Shown: piece by piece, positions 29,500 to 38,338 of the stretch
Layout: every line of letters begins with the position of its first letter
Numbering within the stretch: position 1 is the stretch's first letter
IMG/VR virus record: IMGVR_UViG_3300032235_000911
Span: 31,645-95,644 of that record
DNA: 64,000 bases
Strand: one strand, 5' to 3'
From: a virus
Translations under genes and position numbers: made by a program
The notes under the pieces: generated by a model
Seen by the model: only the letters and a program-made list of their open reading frames with translations
Told to the model about the DNA's origin: nothing
Databases searched by the model: none

Positions 29500-29682
29500 T
29501 TACTCCGTTACAAACTTTGGTGGCTGCATTGCGATACTGGTTGGTGGATTTGCGACATAGAGATCGTCGCCTTCAACCTTGAAGTCAAATCCCTTGAGGG
29601 TTGGTACAATATCGCTCTGTTCCATAAGTGACTTCTGGAGTGCGATCATAATCGCACTAAGTGCCTGATTGCTCAATGTCAT
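29500..29682 (-). CDS. Small conserved T4-like phage protein, 60 aa
   Basis: Sequence begins [20 protein letters not shown] and ends with a [13 protein letters not shown] segment, a pattern I recall from short conserved proteins of T4-like phages. Function unknown. Its first 26 nt lie inside the 3' end of the HNH gene, and a truncated second copy of its first 11 codons is found upstream at 30290-30325. This suggests the HNH gene was inserted at its start and rebuilt the 5' end. Confidence 0.7.
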   Translation of the reverse strand: MTLSNQALSAIMIALQKSLMEQSDIVPTLKGFDFKVEGDDLYVANPPTSIAMQPPKFVTE

Positions 29683-30232
29683 TTGTTTTATCCTTTTTGT
29701 ATAGTTGTAAAATTTCTTCTGCCCATTCTATTAAATCTTCTACTCTTTGGCCTTTTGGTTGCTTTGTAGACCATAATTCTAAATTTTCTATTCTGTTATC
29801 ACTTCTAACACCGTTGATATGATGTACATTTTCATGTGGTAAAAGATATCTTCCAATCTTTTTTTCCATAACGAGCCTGTGTTCAGCAACATAACCTTTT
29901 TTTTGCTTATATGGATGGTCGTCGACACCGATTAAAATATACCCAGCATGAGTCATGTATGCATGCTTTGGGTTCCTCCTCCTCTTACGACAATTTAAAC
30001 GTCCAGAGCAGGAGTAGCATCTTGTCGACGCTCTTGCTATCTTTTTTCCACACCCTCCTGCGCAGTCTTTATCTTTTATTCTTGCCGTTTTAACTTTTTG
30101 TTCTGCTGGTTTACTTTTTCTTTTACCAGAGCAGTATACACATATTTTTGATTTTCTTACTATTTTTCTTCCACATCCATCTTCGCAATCTTTATCTTTT
30201 TTATTCGCGAATCTTGGCAACTTTCGTTTCAT
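29657..30232 (-). CDS. HNH homing endonuclease with two zinc-finger-like repeats
   Basis: 191 aa from the ATG at 30232, which has AAAGGAG 8 nt upstream. Residues ~8-75 hold two copies of a KDKDC..GCG.KI....K.C..CSG repeat, each able to bind zinc. The C-terminal half has the HNH fold: [40 protein letters not shown]. It is a free-standing homing endonuclease. The last codons (..NDIEQSGT) overlap the first codons of the small gene at 29682, the expected footprint of an invasion that preserves the target gene. Confidence 0.8.
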   Translation of the reverse strand: MKRKLPRFANKKDKDCEDGCGRKIVRKSKICVYCSGKRKSKPAEQKVKTARIKDKDCAGGCGKKIARASTRCYSCSGRLNCRKRRRNPKHAYMTHAGYILIGVDDHPYKQKKGYVAEHRLVMEKKIGRYLLPHENVHHINGVRSDNRIENLELWSTKQPKGQRVEDLIEWAEEILQLYKKDKTNDIEQSGT

Positions 30233-30289
30233 TTTGTTATCTCCTTTAATTAAATAGAAAGAGCATAACAAAAAGACTCATTATTTTCA

Positions 30290-30325
30290 CTAAATTGCTG
30301 ATAGTGCTTGGTCTGATAGTGTCAT
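30290..30325 (-). pseudogene. Truncated duplicate of the start of the 29500-29682 gene
   Basis: An ATG at 30325 with GGAG 7 nt upstream reads MTLSDQALSAI and then a TAG. The intact gene at 29682 reads [12 protein letters not shown]..., so ten of the first eleven residues match although several third codon positions differ. It is the orphaned original 5' end, cut off by the HNH insertion at 29657-30232. The SD overlaps the last codons of the methyltransferase gene. Confidence 0.7.
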
Positions 30326-30326
30326 T

Positions 30327-30881
30327 TTATTCTCCTTTTTTACATACTATTTTTAGTATTGCATTTTTTGCTGGGTATGGGTTTCTGTCATCATTGATTC
30401 TTGAAATATCACAAAAGCCATTTTTCTCTAAAAGATCTTTTAAGCTACTAAAGTTAAATCCATTTACGTGTCCCATACCTTTAACTTTGTACTCACTTTG
30501 GTTATGAAAACCGCCAAAAACATAAGACATTGCATTTTTCCAAGGATCATCTGTAGGGTTTAACCAGCCTACATTTGCATGTTGCAACCAATCTCCTTTA
30601 ATAATTCTCTCTGCAACCCATTGAATATCGGGTACTGTAATTTCTAATACTGCATTTTTTTTTAAAATGCGCTTGACCTCAGTTAAAACACGATCGAGGT
30701 CAAATATATAAATATGTTCTAAGACATCCCCCATATAAGCTTTACTAAAGGTTTCACTAACAAAAGGGTAAGGAGTTTCTAATAAATCGTGAACGCAATT
30801 CACTCCTTCCCAAGAATTAATATCCATTCTGATATCAGCATCAGATTTTGGAGAAGGCCCAGAGCCTATATCAATTATCAT
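30327..30881 (-). CDS. Class I SAM-dependent methyltransferase
   Basis: 184 aa, beginning IIDIGSGPSPKSDADIRMDI, which is motif I (DxGxGxS) of class I methyltransferases. It is followed by YMGDVLEHI and LEITVPDIQW, the acidic and post-I motifs of the Methyltransf_11 group. The substrate is unknown. Next to glycosyltransferases, O-methylation of a sugar or a polysaccharide chain end is a reasonable guess. SD AAAGGA precedes the start. Confidence 0.75.
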   Translation of the reverse strand: MIIDIGSGPSPKSDADIRMDINSWEGVNCVHDLLETPYPFVSETFSKAYMGDVLEHIYIFDLDRVLTEVKRILKKNAVLEITVPDIQWVAERIIKGDWLQHANVGWLNPTDDPWKNAMSYVFGGFHNQSEYKVKGMGHVNGFNFSSLKDLLEKNGFCDISRINDDRNPYPAKNAILKIVCKKGE

Positions 30882-30934
30882 TTATTTTCATCCTTTAATT
30901 GCTGAATTGTCATAAAATCATTTTTGCTTAACAT
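30878..30934 (-). CDS. 18-residue ORF between methyltransferase and glycosyltransferase
   Basis: GGAG precedes an ATG at 30934 that overlaps the end of the glycosyltransferase gene. The frame (MLSKNDFMTIQQLKDENK) ends with a TGA overlapping the methyltransferase start. It may be a coupling leader or the remnant of a longer gene. No function is claimed. Confidence 0.3.
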   Translation of the reverse strand: MLSKNDFMTIQQLKDENK

Positions 30935-31881
30935 ATTAACTCCAATATTTTTTCAACAGCAAAGCTTGTAGTATAATAATTTAACACAAACTGTTTGGCC
31001 TTTTCAACTTTATCTTCGTCTCTGTCAAAGTGATATATTAGTTTCATTAATTCTTGTCTTGTTGTATAAGTTTGCCCATAATTTTTCATTTCTTTTGCGC
31101 CAGCAATCTCTCTAGAAATCCAGGGAGTCTTATTTAAGACTGCTTCTAATAGAACAAGACCAAAGCCTTCATGAGTAGAATTCATTATATATAAATCAGC
31201 TTCAAAAATAGCATTTAATACCTCTTGACGATCTTCTAATAAAATTGAACGAATTTTATTTGTATTTTTTGGCATCAAATCAGAATTTTGATATCCCGTT
31301 AAAACAAGCGTTGTATCCTTAATAGGTACTCGTAAATATAGTTCACATAATTCTTCCATACCTTTATGTGGCCAAAAACCACCAGAGCTAAGAAACATTT
31401 TAGGAGTATTAATACCGTATTTTTTTTTAAATCCAGATACTCCTACCGATATTTTTGGATTTATAGATATTGGTATATGTTTAGCTTTATTATATACATT
31501 ATATTTTTCAACATGTTTCCAGTCTGCTTCAGTACAACATCCAATATATTTAACATCATGTAGAGCTTTAATGCAGACATCTGAATCAGAAGGTAGAATT
31601 ATTAAATATAATATTGGACTTTTTATATTTTTAGCATTTGACAGAACAAAATTTTGAATAGCTACATCGCCACCATGAACTACGATTAAATCAAAAGATT
31701 CTTTTAAAATTGACACATCTGAGGTAACTTTTACACTATTTAAGTTACCATTATGTAAGCCAGTAAAAACAGTTACATCGTTGCCTTGCGCTACTGTTTC
31801 TTCTGCTAAATCTCTAATATGATTTTCGCTACCGCCAGGATAAGGTGCATATCGATGCACAACATATAATATTTTCTTCAT
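30928..31881 (-). CDS. Glycosyltransferase, GT4-type (GT-B fold)
   Basis: 317 aa. The N-terminus ILYVVHRYAPYPGGSENHIR holds the acceptor-side glycine loop of GT4 enzymes. In the C-terminal domain LSSGGFWPHKGMEELCELY is followed by STHEGFGLVLLEAVLNKTPW, the E-x7-E nucleotide-sugar binding motif. It transfers a sugar from an activated donor, probably in the cytoplasm. It is one of four transferase-like genes in a row with Gmd, so surface-glycan or virion-glycan modification is suggested. Confidence 0.85.
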   Translation of the reverse strand: MKKILYVVHRYAPYPGGSENHIRDLAEETVAQGNDVTVFTGLHNGNLNSVKVTSDVSILKESFDLIVVHGGDVAIQNFVLSNAKNIKSPILYLIILPSDSDVCIKALHDVKYIGCCTEADWKHVEKYNVYNKAKHIPISINPKISVGVSGFKKKYGINTPKMFLSSGGFWPHKGMEELCELYLRVPIKDTTLVLTGYQNSDLMPKNTNKIRSILLEDRQEVLNAIFEADLYIMNSTHEGFGLVLLEAVLNKTPWISREIAGAKEMKNYGQTYTTRQELMKLIYHFDRDEDKVEKAKQFVLNYYTTSFAVEKILELIC

Positions 31882-31882
31882 A

Positions 31883-32692
31883 TTATTTTTCTAAATTATT
31901 TTTTAAAATAGGAACTCTATTATACTGATGAACTATGAAAAATTCATCAGTATTTTGATTTAAAACTCTATCTGATATTATTTTTGGTTGTGGCTCTAAA
32001 ATATATTTAGAAAAATTAAATGGCGAAACTTCCATTTTTGTTGGATCTAATGTTGTACCGCACTGGCAGCACCAACCTGATGCGAAATCAGCAAAAAAAA
32101 CCTCTTCTTTATAAGCAGTTTGTATCAAGAAGTTAAATGCAGCCTGATCCGGTGCAAAATATTTGTGTTCAACGCACATAGAAAAAATGTTCATGCATAA
32201 ATCTTGTATGCGATTTTTTTCTCCGGCAAACGAACCAGCATTATAGCTTGGTTTATCTTTTATAAAGTCAAAAAAATAACCAAAAGATTGTTTAAAATCA
32301 TTTTCTGCCCATTTTTCATCTTTATATTTTATACATTCACTACCTGCTACTATTTTTTTATCTTTTAAATTTTGTTCTAGCCAAAAAATAGGGTTTTTTT
32401 GAAAAACTATATCACCAAGATCAAGCAAGCAAACAAATTTATATTTAACTTTTTGTAATAAATTTGCATAAGACTTAAAACGCTCAACGACTATTCTTTT
32501 ATAGTTATTATTTTCTTCATGGATAAATTTAATATTATATTTTTTTAACTGATCTACTGTCTCTTGGTCAAATTTTGTATAAGTTATAACAAGGACATCG
32601 TCAATTGTGTTGACGAGTCGTAGAGAGATAATCCAATTTTTAATATTTTTCCATTGATAACCATAACATGATGTTAAAAATAAATTTTTCAT
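31883..32692 (-). CDS. Putative glycosyltransferase (GT-A-like), 269 aa
   Basis: The middle region YKFVCLLDLGDIVFQKNPIF resembles the metal-binding DxD segment of GT-A glycosyltransferases with a following Q-NP pattern. SYNAGSFAG and FAPDQAAFNFL further on match the usual acceptor/donor loop (..NAG.f.G...DQ..fN). The end FIVHQYNRVP also fits. Donor and acceptor are unknown. It lies between two glycosyltransferase genes with 1-nt gaps. Confidence 0.65.
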   Translation of the reverse strand: MKNLFLTSCYGYQWKNIKNWIISLRLVNTIDDVLVITYTKFDQETVDQLKKYNIKFIHEENNNYKRIVVERFKSYANLLQKVKYKFVCLLDLGDIVFQKNPIFWLEQNLKDKKIVAGSECIKYKDEKWAENDFKQSFGYFFDFIKDKPSYNAGSFAGEKNRIQDLCMNIFSMCVEHKYFAPDQAAFNFLIQTAYKEEVFFADFASGWCCQCGTTLDPTKMEVSPFNFSKYILEPQPKIISDRVLNQNTDEFFIVHQYNRVPILKNNLEK

Positions 32693-32693
32693 T

Positions 32694-34631
32694 TTAAGGC
32701 TCTTTATCTAAATAAGAAAAATCTTTTATTTCAAATGTATTTTCAATCTCTCGTCTGAGACAAACTTTTCTACCGTCTGCTAGATTTTTTTCATAATATC
32801 TGCCGTCCAGATGCCAAACTGTGTTGTCTTCATCAAAAGATAATTTATATCCTTCTTTAATGAGTCTTTGTGAATACTCTACATCTTCGTTTATTTTTCC
32901 ATTATTTTCTGCATAATATTCGATTGACGCATCCCATTTATGTTTCTTAAAGACATCTGCGCGGAGTATCCAAAAGCAACCTGTTTGATATAGCTTTTTA
33001 TCTTCAGTGGGATGGGCGTAATCTACCATCGTATGAGGTTGGAACGTGGCGCGATCCCAATATCTATCTCCGTTTGGCAATAATATTCTATTACCTAAAA
33101 TATCCCAATCATTTTTCTTTGAAAAATTTAAAAATTTCTCTATCCAGTCATCTTCAAAAACAATATCGTCGTCTAAAAACACAATTGCATCGTACTTTGC
33201 GTTGCTTGCGCATATATTTCTTAGCTTCGCAAGAGACCCATTATCTGCTTCAATATTTGCATTTATTAAATTTACGCCACTAATATTATAGAATTGCTCT
33301 ATGCGACCAGCGATGCTAATTTCATAATTAGAAAAGTTGGAATTTTTACAAGTATTTTTAATACTATTAATAGATTTTATTGTTTTTTCTCGTTTCTTAC
33401 CATTTGTTGGAATGCAGAAACTTATTCCTTCAACATTCTTTAATGTGGCCTTGCTTGGCTTATAAAAAATATCAAGAGAGTAAAAAAAATCTTCTTGTAT
33501 TTTTTGCTTTGCAAATTTTTCCTTATTATGTGCAGCTAGTTTTTTTGCCCAGCTGTTAAATCTACCGCCGTCCTTATAGACTTCGCGCATACGGCTGCGT
33601 AAACTGCCTACAGTTGGATAGGCCCAAGCTGCTTGAGTTTCCATAACGCCAGGCCAGACATGCGAAGGATCGATCTGCTTAAGCTCAAAGTCTACCTTAG
33701 CAAATAACTTCTTATCATCTTCTCCGGTGAGGAAATCAAGATGGCCACTCCAATCAGTTGCAACTACAGGAAGACCAGCATTGACGGCTTCAAAGATAGG
33801 AAAACCAAAACCTTCGCCGTGTGTAGCGGTAACAAATGCCTTTATCTTGTTGTGGCGATAAAGACCCGCCATAGCCTCGTCAGTCATACGACCATGTACG
33901 AGGTGAACGCGGCACTTGCGTGCGCCCAGAGAGGCTAATAGGGCCGTTAAACGCGATTCTGTAGCGATCTTGTCCATGATGCTGTCGTTGGCTGTATTGG
34001 CCTTGATGACAAGACCTACATCTTCATCGCGGAACTCATCTACGAACGCTTTTATGAGGGCTTCCATGTTCTTGCGTGGTCCCCATTGGTTTACAGTAAG
34101 GAAATTATAGGCACTTGGTAGGTCCAGGGTGCTTTCTTGGGCCTGCGCTTCCTCGACGGGGAAGTGTACAACCTCAACTGGGGTTGTAACTTTAAATTGT
34201 TGGCCCTTATCGTTACCAAAAACAGTATTCATAAAGCCAGATTTACTAAATTCACTAATCGTGATAACTTTGTCCATTAAATTTGATGGCTCTAACCAAG
34301 CAGGACTGATTACATGCGTCTCAATACCGGCAGTATAGCCAATATTTATTGGTGCCATCCGCTTCCATTCATTTGGAATCGTAATCTGTAAGGCGATATC
34401 AAACTGCCCACCGGTCTGAACATGTTGCTGTGTCTTTATTTTGAGTGCATTTATCCATTTATACTGGTCATTTTCTTCAAATAGCCAACCGGTTTGACCC
34501 CAGGTTGTTAGATTTACATAGATATCATACTTCTCTGGGTGTTCCGCGAGTGCGTCAAGAGCAAATCGGCACATTTTACCATAGCCGGAAGCCGAAAGTA
34601 GTGGTCCGCTTACTAATATTTTCTTTTGCAT
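32694..34631 (-). CDS. Bifunctional glycosyltransferase: GT4 domain plus GT2 domain
   Basis: 645 aa with two domains. Residues ~1-370 are a GT4 enzyme: GPLLSASGYGKMCRFALDAL at the start, NQWGPRKNMEALIKAFVDEF, then HGEGFGFPIFEAVNAGLPVV (E-x7-E). Residues ~385-645 are a GT2/GT-A enzyme: GISFCIPTNGKKREKTIKSI, NICASNAKYDAIVFLDDDIV (metal-binding DDD), DWIEKFLNF. The fusion implies two successive sugar additions on one chain. Cytoplasmic, part of the sugar island. Confidence 0.85.
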   Translation of the reverse strand: MQKKILVSGPLLSASGYGKMCRFALDALAEHPEKYDIYVNLTTWGQTGWLFEENDQYKWINALKIKTQQHVQTGGQFDIALQITIPNEWKRMAPINIGYTAGIETHVISPAWLEPSNLMDKVITISEFSKSGFMNTVFGNDKGQQFKVTTPVEVVHFPVEEAQAQESTLDLPSAYNFLTVNQWGPRKNMEALIKAFVDEFRDEDVGLVIKANTANDSIMDKIATESRLTALLASLGARKCRVHLVHGRMTDEAMAGLYRHNKIKAFVTATHGEGFGFPIFEAVNAGLPVVATDWSGHLDFLTGEDDKKLFAKVDFELKQIDPSHVWPGVMETQAAWAYPTVGSLRSRMREVYKDGGRFNSWAKKLAAHNKEKFAKQKIQEDFFYSLDIFYKPSKATLKNVEGISFCIPTNGKKREKTIKSINSIKNTCKNSNFSNYEISIAGRIEQFYNISGVNLINANIEADNGSLAKLRNICASNAKYDAIVFLDDDIVFEDDWIEKFLNFSKKNDWDILGNRILLPNGDRYWDRATFQPHTMVDYAHPTEDKKLYQTGCFWILRADVFKKHKWDASIEYYAENNGKINEDVEYSQRLIKEGYKLSFDEDNTVWHLDGRYYEKNLADGRKVCLRREIENTFEIKDFSYLDKEP

Positions 34632-34632
34632 A

Positions 34633-35874
34633 TTAAATTTCCTTCACTGTTACACCGTTGTAACCCTTACGAGTATCCCAAGAGCCGTGTTTTTCGACAA
34701 AACGGTCAAGGATACCCCCCCAGGCTTCGGCATATTTGGTTAATGAGTACTTCTCGAGTATATGACCACGGCCAATCTTGCCCATAGCCTTGCGCTCTTC
34801 AGTGGTCTTGTTGTGCATTTGGACAAGAGCAGCGATAAATTCGTCCTTATTGACACGATCTTCGTAGATGTATGGTACTTCTTGACTACCAATGACTGCT
34901 TTTGACGCAGGCCAAACAGGAATACCGCAATAGAAGCCGTCCTTGTCCTTGACTTGCTCTTGTAAGCCACCCGTCATATTGACAATAATGGGAGTTTCGC
35001 ACGCAAGACTTTCTAATGTACCCATACCAACGCCTTCGGCATCGCTAATATTTAGGATACAATCTGCAGCGTTGTAGAAAAGTGCAAGTTGATGTTGTGA
35101 AACACGCCCATTTGAGATAGCAAACTGTTCCTTGGTTAATCCAAGACGTGTTGCAATCGCTTCTAAATCTTGACCATGAACATCTTTTGGATCAGTGTGC
35201 ATAACAAGTTGTGCTTTATCGTGTCCAACCTTGTCAAGAAACTCTTTAAACCACCAAACAATAGATCCGCTCATCTTACGACGGGCATTACGGTTGTTCC
35301 AGAAGAACAGTGTCTTGCCTGGGGTCTTTAAATGCTTCCATTCTGCTTCTGGTAGTGGCTTATAGATATCTGTATCGACTGCAAGTGGAACATAAGTTTC
35401 TTCAATCTCGGGTGCGGCTTCGCGAACGATGTCACTTGATACCTTGCTCATGGTTACAACCATATCATTTGATAGATAATATGGGCGATTAAAGAGCGGA
35501 GTTGGGAAGTTATCCCAAACGTGATAATAAAGAAATGGCACATGTGGCCGAATTTCTTGTTCGATCTGCCATAACCATGTCCAAAAACGTGGATCGGTCA
35601 TAAACCAAACAACATCTGGCTTCTCTGCATGTACGATGTCGCGAATTTGTTGTTGTGTTCCGTATCCATCAACGGGAATAACAGTTAAATCTTCACCCCA
35701 TTCCTGTGTTCGGATAGGACGATAGTCACTGTGCTTGACTGCTCCGCCAAGTTGGATAAATTTGTACTTACCAGTCTTCAACATACTCTCGATAAAGTAC
35801 TTGATGCTTGTTCCGACGCCGCTTGGGCTGAACATATGGTCACCAAGTACTAAAATTTTCTTCTTATCTGGCAT
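34633..35874 (-). CDS. Glycosyltransferase, GT4-type
   Basis: 413 aa from the ATG at 35874 (CAGGAG 6-7 nt upstream); an upstream in-frame start at 35901 lies inside gmd. The sequence ILVLGDHMFSPSGVGTSIKY gives the N-terminal glycine loop; FFWNNRNARRKMSGSIVWWF and ISDAEGVGMGTLESLACETP cover the donor site. It overlaps gmd by 11 nt, so a GDP-sugar donor made by Gmd is a natural but unproven substrate. Confidence 0.85.
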   Translation of the reverse strand: MPDKKKILVLGDHMFSPSGVGTSIKYFIESMLKTGKYKFIQLGGAVKHSDYRPIRTQEWGEDLTVIPVDGYGTQQQIRDIVHAEKPDVVWFMTDPRFWTWLWQIEQEIRPHVPFLYYHVWDNFPTPLFNRPYYLSNDMVVTMSKVSSDIVREAAPEIEETYVPLAVDTDIYKPLPEAEWKHLKTPGKTLFFWNNRNARRKMSGSIVWWFKEFLDKVGHDKAQLVMHTDPKDVHGQDLEAIATRLGLTKEQFAISNGRVSQHQLALFYNAADCILNISDAEGVGMGTLESLACETPIIVNMTGGLQEQVKDKDGFYCGIPVWPASKAVIGSQEVPYIYEDRVNKDEFIAALVQMHNKTTEERKAMGKIGRGHILEKYSLTKYAEAWGGILDRFVEKHGSWDTRKGYNGVTVKEI

Positions 35875-36844
35875 TATTTTGCTCCTGTTCAAGATCGGCA
35901 TTATACATAATGGTTGCCAGATCTTTAGCCTTTATTTTTGCTTCCCAGCCAAGAACCCGCTTTGCCTTGCTTGGATCACCAAGTAACAGCGGAACTTCGC
36001 TTGGGCGCATGTTACTTGCGCTTACAGAAACATAATCCATTAGATTATAGCCTGCTGCTTCGCTAACATAGTCGATAAACTGGCGAATCGTGTGAGTTTC
36101 GCCCGTCGCAAGGACATAATCATCCGCTATATCGTGGCGTAGCATGGCTTTCATGCCTTCAACATACTCTTTTGCATAACCCCAATCGCGACGGGCATCA
36201 AGATTGCCAAGCGAAAGTCCCGTTTGTAGGCCAAGCTTGATACGTGCAGCAGCCTTTGTGATCTTACGGGTTACAAACTGCTCGCCACGGCGTTCACTTT
36301 CGTGATTAAAAAGAATACCACTGCAGGCATATAGTCCATAAGCCTTGCGATAGTTGACGACAAGGTTATGTGCATATACTTTTGCTACTGCGTATGGGCT
36401 GTTTGGACTCAAAATAGTCGTTTCGCTCTGCGGAGCATTCATATTATCGCCAAACATCTCGCTTGTACTGGCCTGATAGAAGCGCGTTTGCGGAGAAAGG
36501 TTGCGGATTGCCTCAAGACAGTTTAACACACCGCTTGCATTTATCTGTGTAGTGCTTTCTGGGCTTGTAAAACTTGCTCCAACATGGCTTTGTGCTGCAA
36601 GATTATAAAATTCATCTGGCTTATAATCTTGCACTAACCTCCAAATCGAAGAAGCATCCGTTAAATCACCATTTTCAAGGGTTAGGTGCTGATCTTTCAG
36701 TAAATGTTGAATGTTTTCAAGCTTTTTATCTTCCATTGACGATCTTCGGATAAGGCCAACTACATTATGACCTTCTTTTAGAAGTGATTCGGCAAGATAA
36801 CTACCGTCCTGTCCGTTGATTCCAGTAACTATGCATGTACTCAT
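35864..36844 (-). CDS. gmd: GDP-mannose 4,6-dehydratase
   Basis: 326 aa, the family length. It has the NAD(P) loop TGINGQDGSYLAESLLKEGH, the strand YNLAAQSHVGASF, and the short-chain dehydrogenase catalytic pair in SPYAVAKVYAH (YxxxK). NHESERRGEQFVTRKITKA is diagnostic for Gmd. It converts GDP-mannose to GDP-4-keto-6-deoxymannose, the precursor of GDP-fucose, rhamnose-D or perosamine. Start is the ATG at 36844 with AGAGG upstream and a stop/start overlap; a TTG at 36850 is less likely. No reductase or aminotransferase partner is seen in the window. Confidence 0.92.
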   Translation of the reverse strand: MSTCIVTGINGQDGSYLAESLLKEGHNVVGLIRRSSMEDKKLENIQHLLKDQHLTLENGDLTDASSIWRLVQDYKPDEFYNLAAQSHVGASFTSPESTTQINASGVLNCLEAIRNLSPQTRFYQASTSEMFGDNMNAPQSETTILSPNSPYAVAKVYAHNLVVNYRKAYGLYACSGILFNHESERRGEQFVTRKITKAAARIKLGLQTGLSLGNLDARRDWGYAKEYVEGMKAMLRHDIADDYVLATGETHTIRQFIDYVSEAAGYNLMDYVSVSASNMRPSEVPLLLGDPSKAKRVLGWEAKIKAKDLATIMYNADLEQEQNNAR

Positions 36845-37602
36845 GGGCAATCCTCTGTTCCGCTAAACTCACAGTTCTTGCAGTTTAGTCTATTCTTAGG
36901 AAAAATTCCTTTGTTGATATTATGCACAGCGTTATTTAGAATTTTAAGTGCATTTTCAACTTTTTTTGGACCACTTGTGATGCGGAAGATCTCAACATTA
37001 TCCTTTTTAGCAGTGCGCTTGAGGAGCGCAAAGTGAGTTTCGATAGTCTTGAGATCAATGTTCTTGATTGAGCCAAAGAAATGCTTGTAGAGTGTAAGTT
37101 GATAGTTGGTCATTGGATCGCTTTTCTTCTGCATATCCCAACCCCAACTACAAGTCTTCCAGTCAATAACATGATACTTGCCGTCGTCAGTCTGTAGGAT
37201 AAGATCGACATAACCCTTGAACTGGAATTCTGTATCGGGAATCTGCTGTAGCAGTTCTTCTTCTGCAGAAACTACACGAAAACTGCCAAAGTATTGCTTC
37301 AATGCAGGTAATACAAGTGGCGCAAGCGAGATGCCTTGCGCATTCATTTGTTCAATTAGTTCAGTTTTTAGTTGACCATTCTCGGAAAGGATCTTGATTT
37401 CAGAATCAAACTTGTCCTTGAATGTTTCGACCTCATCGATTGATGGGTCAAGGGTTTTACGCTCGCAGGCTTCGTGGATTGCAGTACCAAAAGCAGTAAA
37501 CTCATTGCCGGTAAACTTACGCTTATCGTCAATATAGTTTAGTTTATACTTGTGTGGGCATTCCTGAAAGATCTTGAGCGCAGAGAAAGAAATATGGCGC
37601 AT
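36841..37602 (-). CDS. PD-(D/E)XK nuclease, Cas4/RecB-like
   Basis: 253 aa. Active-site residues: H43 in FGTAIHEACE, D133 in FKGYVDLIL, D147 and K149 in HVIDWKTC. One Cys near the N-terminus (C15) and three at the C-terminus (NCKNCEF...DCP) match the 4Fe-4S arrangement of Cas4/AddB-type nucleases. It probably processes DNA ends in replication or recombination. It is not next to any CRISPR array. SD AAAGGAG precedes the ATG. Confidence 0.8.
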   Translation of the reverse strand: MRHISFSALKIFQECPHKYKLNYIDDKRKFTGNEFTAFGTAIHEACERKTLDPSIDEVETFKDKFDSEIKILSENGQLKTELIEQMNAQGISLAPLVLPALKQYFGSFRVVSAEEELLQQIPDTEFQFKGYVDLILQTDDGKYHVIDWKTCSWGWDMQKKSDPMTNYQLTLYKHFFGSIKNIDLKTIETHFALLKRTAKKDNVEIFRITSGPKKVENALKILNNAVHNINKGIFPKNRLNCKNCEFSGTEDCP

Positions 37603-37662
37603 GTAGTACTCCTTTTATTAGTGCATTGTAGCACGGAGTCTACCTGTTAGATAGGTCTTTCT

Positions 37663-38337
37663 TTACAGATCTCTTGTTTTTATTACCTCTGCTATCTTGC
37701 GATAGAGGGCTGGTGAAATATCACGAATGTATTGCGGACCTTCGATGAAATAATGTTCAAATCCATTAGCAAAATATTCTCGCAGTGATGTGCAACCATA
37801 TGGAGAAATAAACAAGTTACTCGTCATTACGCCAAGGTTATCATACCCTATATCAGCATTCAAGAAGTTATCAAATCGCTGATCGAACTGTGGGTTCAAG
37901 AACATTTTTTTATCAACTGGGTAGTCGTCTTTGAGCATCTGGTAAAGACTCTTGCGCTTACCAAGGAACTCAATCTGGACGCTATTATCGCCATAAATAA
38001 ACTGCCCAGCAACCTCTTCGGCTGCATGGGCAAGTTCGTGAACAAGTGTGTTAAAAAGTGCGCTATTGTCTTCGTGATTTGGTCCTACAAGTATCGAACC
38101 GCTGATATAAAGTGAGTCCACTTGGCGATCATTTAATGGCTTGAAGTTGCCGATATATATTGCGTCAACTTCTCCGAAAAGTCGTCCTGGTAAACGCTTT
38201 TCTATGCTCTTTAAGACCGTTCCAACATCAGCAGAGCCACTTAAATCACCCTCTATTTTGACTGTAATATGGCCAAAAAGTTGGTGGTCTTTTAGTTTCT
38301 CTGCTCGCCTCTTGGACTCAACGATATATGTTATCAT
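37663..38337 (-). CDS. HExxH zinc metalloprotease-like protein
   Basis: 224 aa from the ATG at 38337; a GTG at 38355 gives six more residues. NTLVHELAHAAEEVAG is a zincin active site (HExxH with a downstream E). The downstream part includes REYFANGFEHYFIEGP, reminiscent of the third zinc ligand segment in anthrax-lethal-factor-like and other phage zincins. Target unknown. The HNH gene ends 1 nt before the start, so the start region may have been altered by that insertion. Confidence 0.7.
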   Translation of the reverse strand: MITYIVESKRRAEKLKDHQLFGHITVKIEGDLSGSADVGTVLKSIEKRLPGRLFGEVDAIYIGNFKPLNDRQVDSLYISGSILVGPNHEDNSALFNTLVHELAHAAEEVAGQFIYGDNSVQIEFLGKRKSLYQMLKDDYPVDKKMFLNPQFDQRFDNFLNADIGYDNLGVMTSNLFISPYGCTSLREYFANGFEHYFIEGPQYIRDISPALYRKIAEVIKTRDL

Positions 38338-38338
38338 G

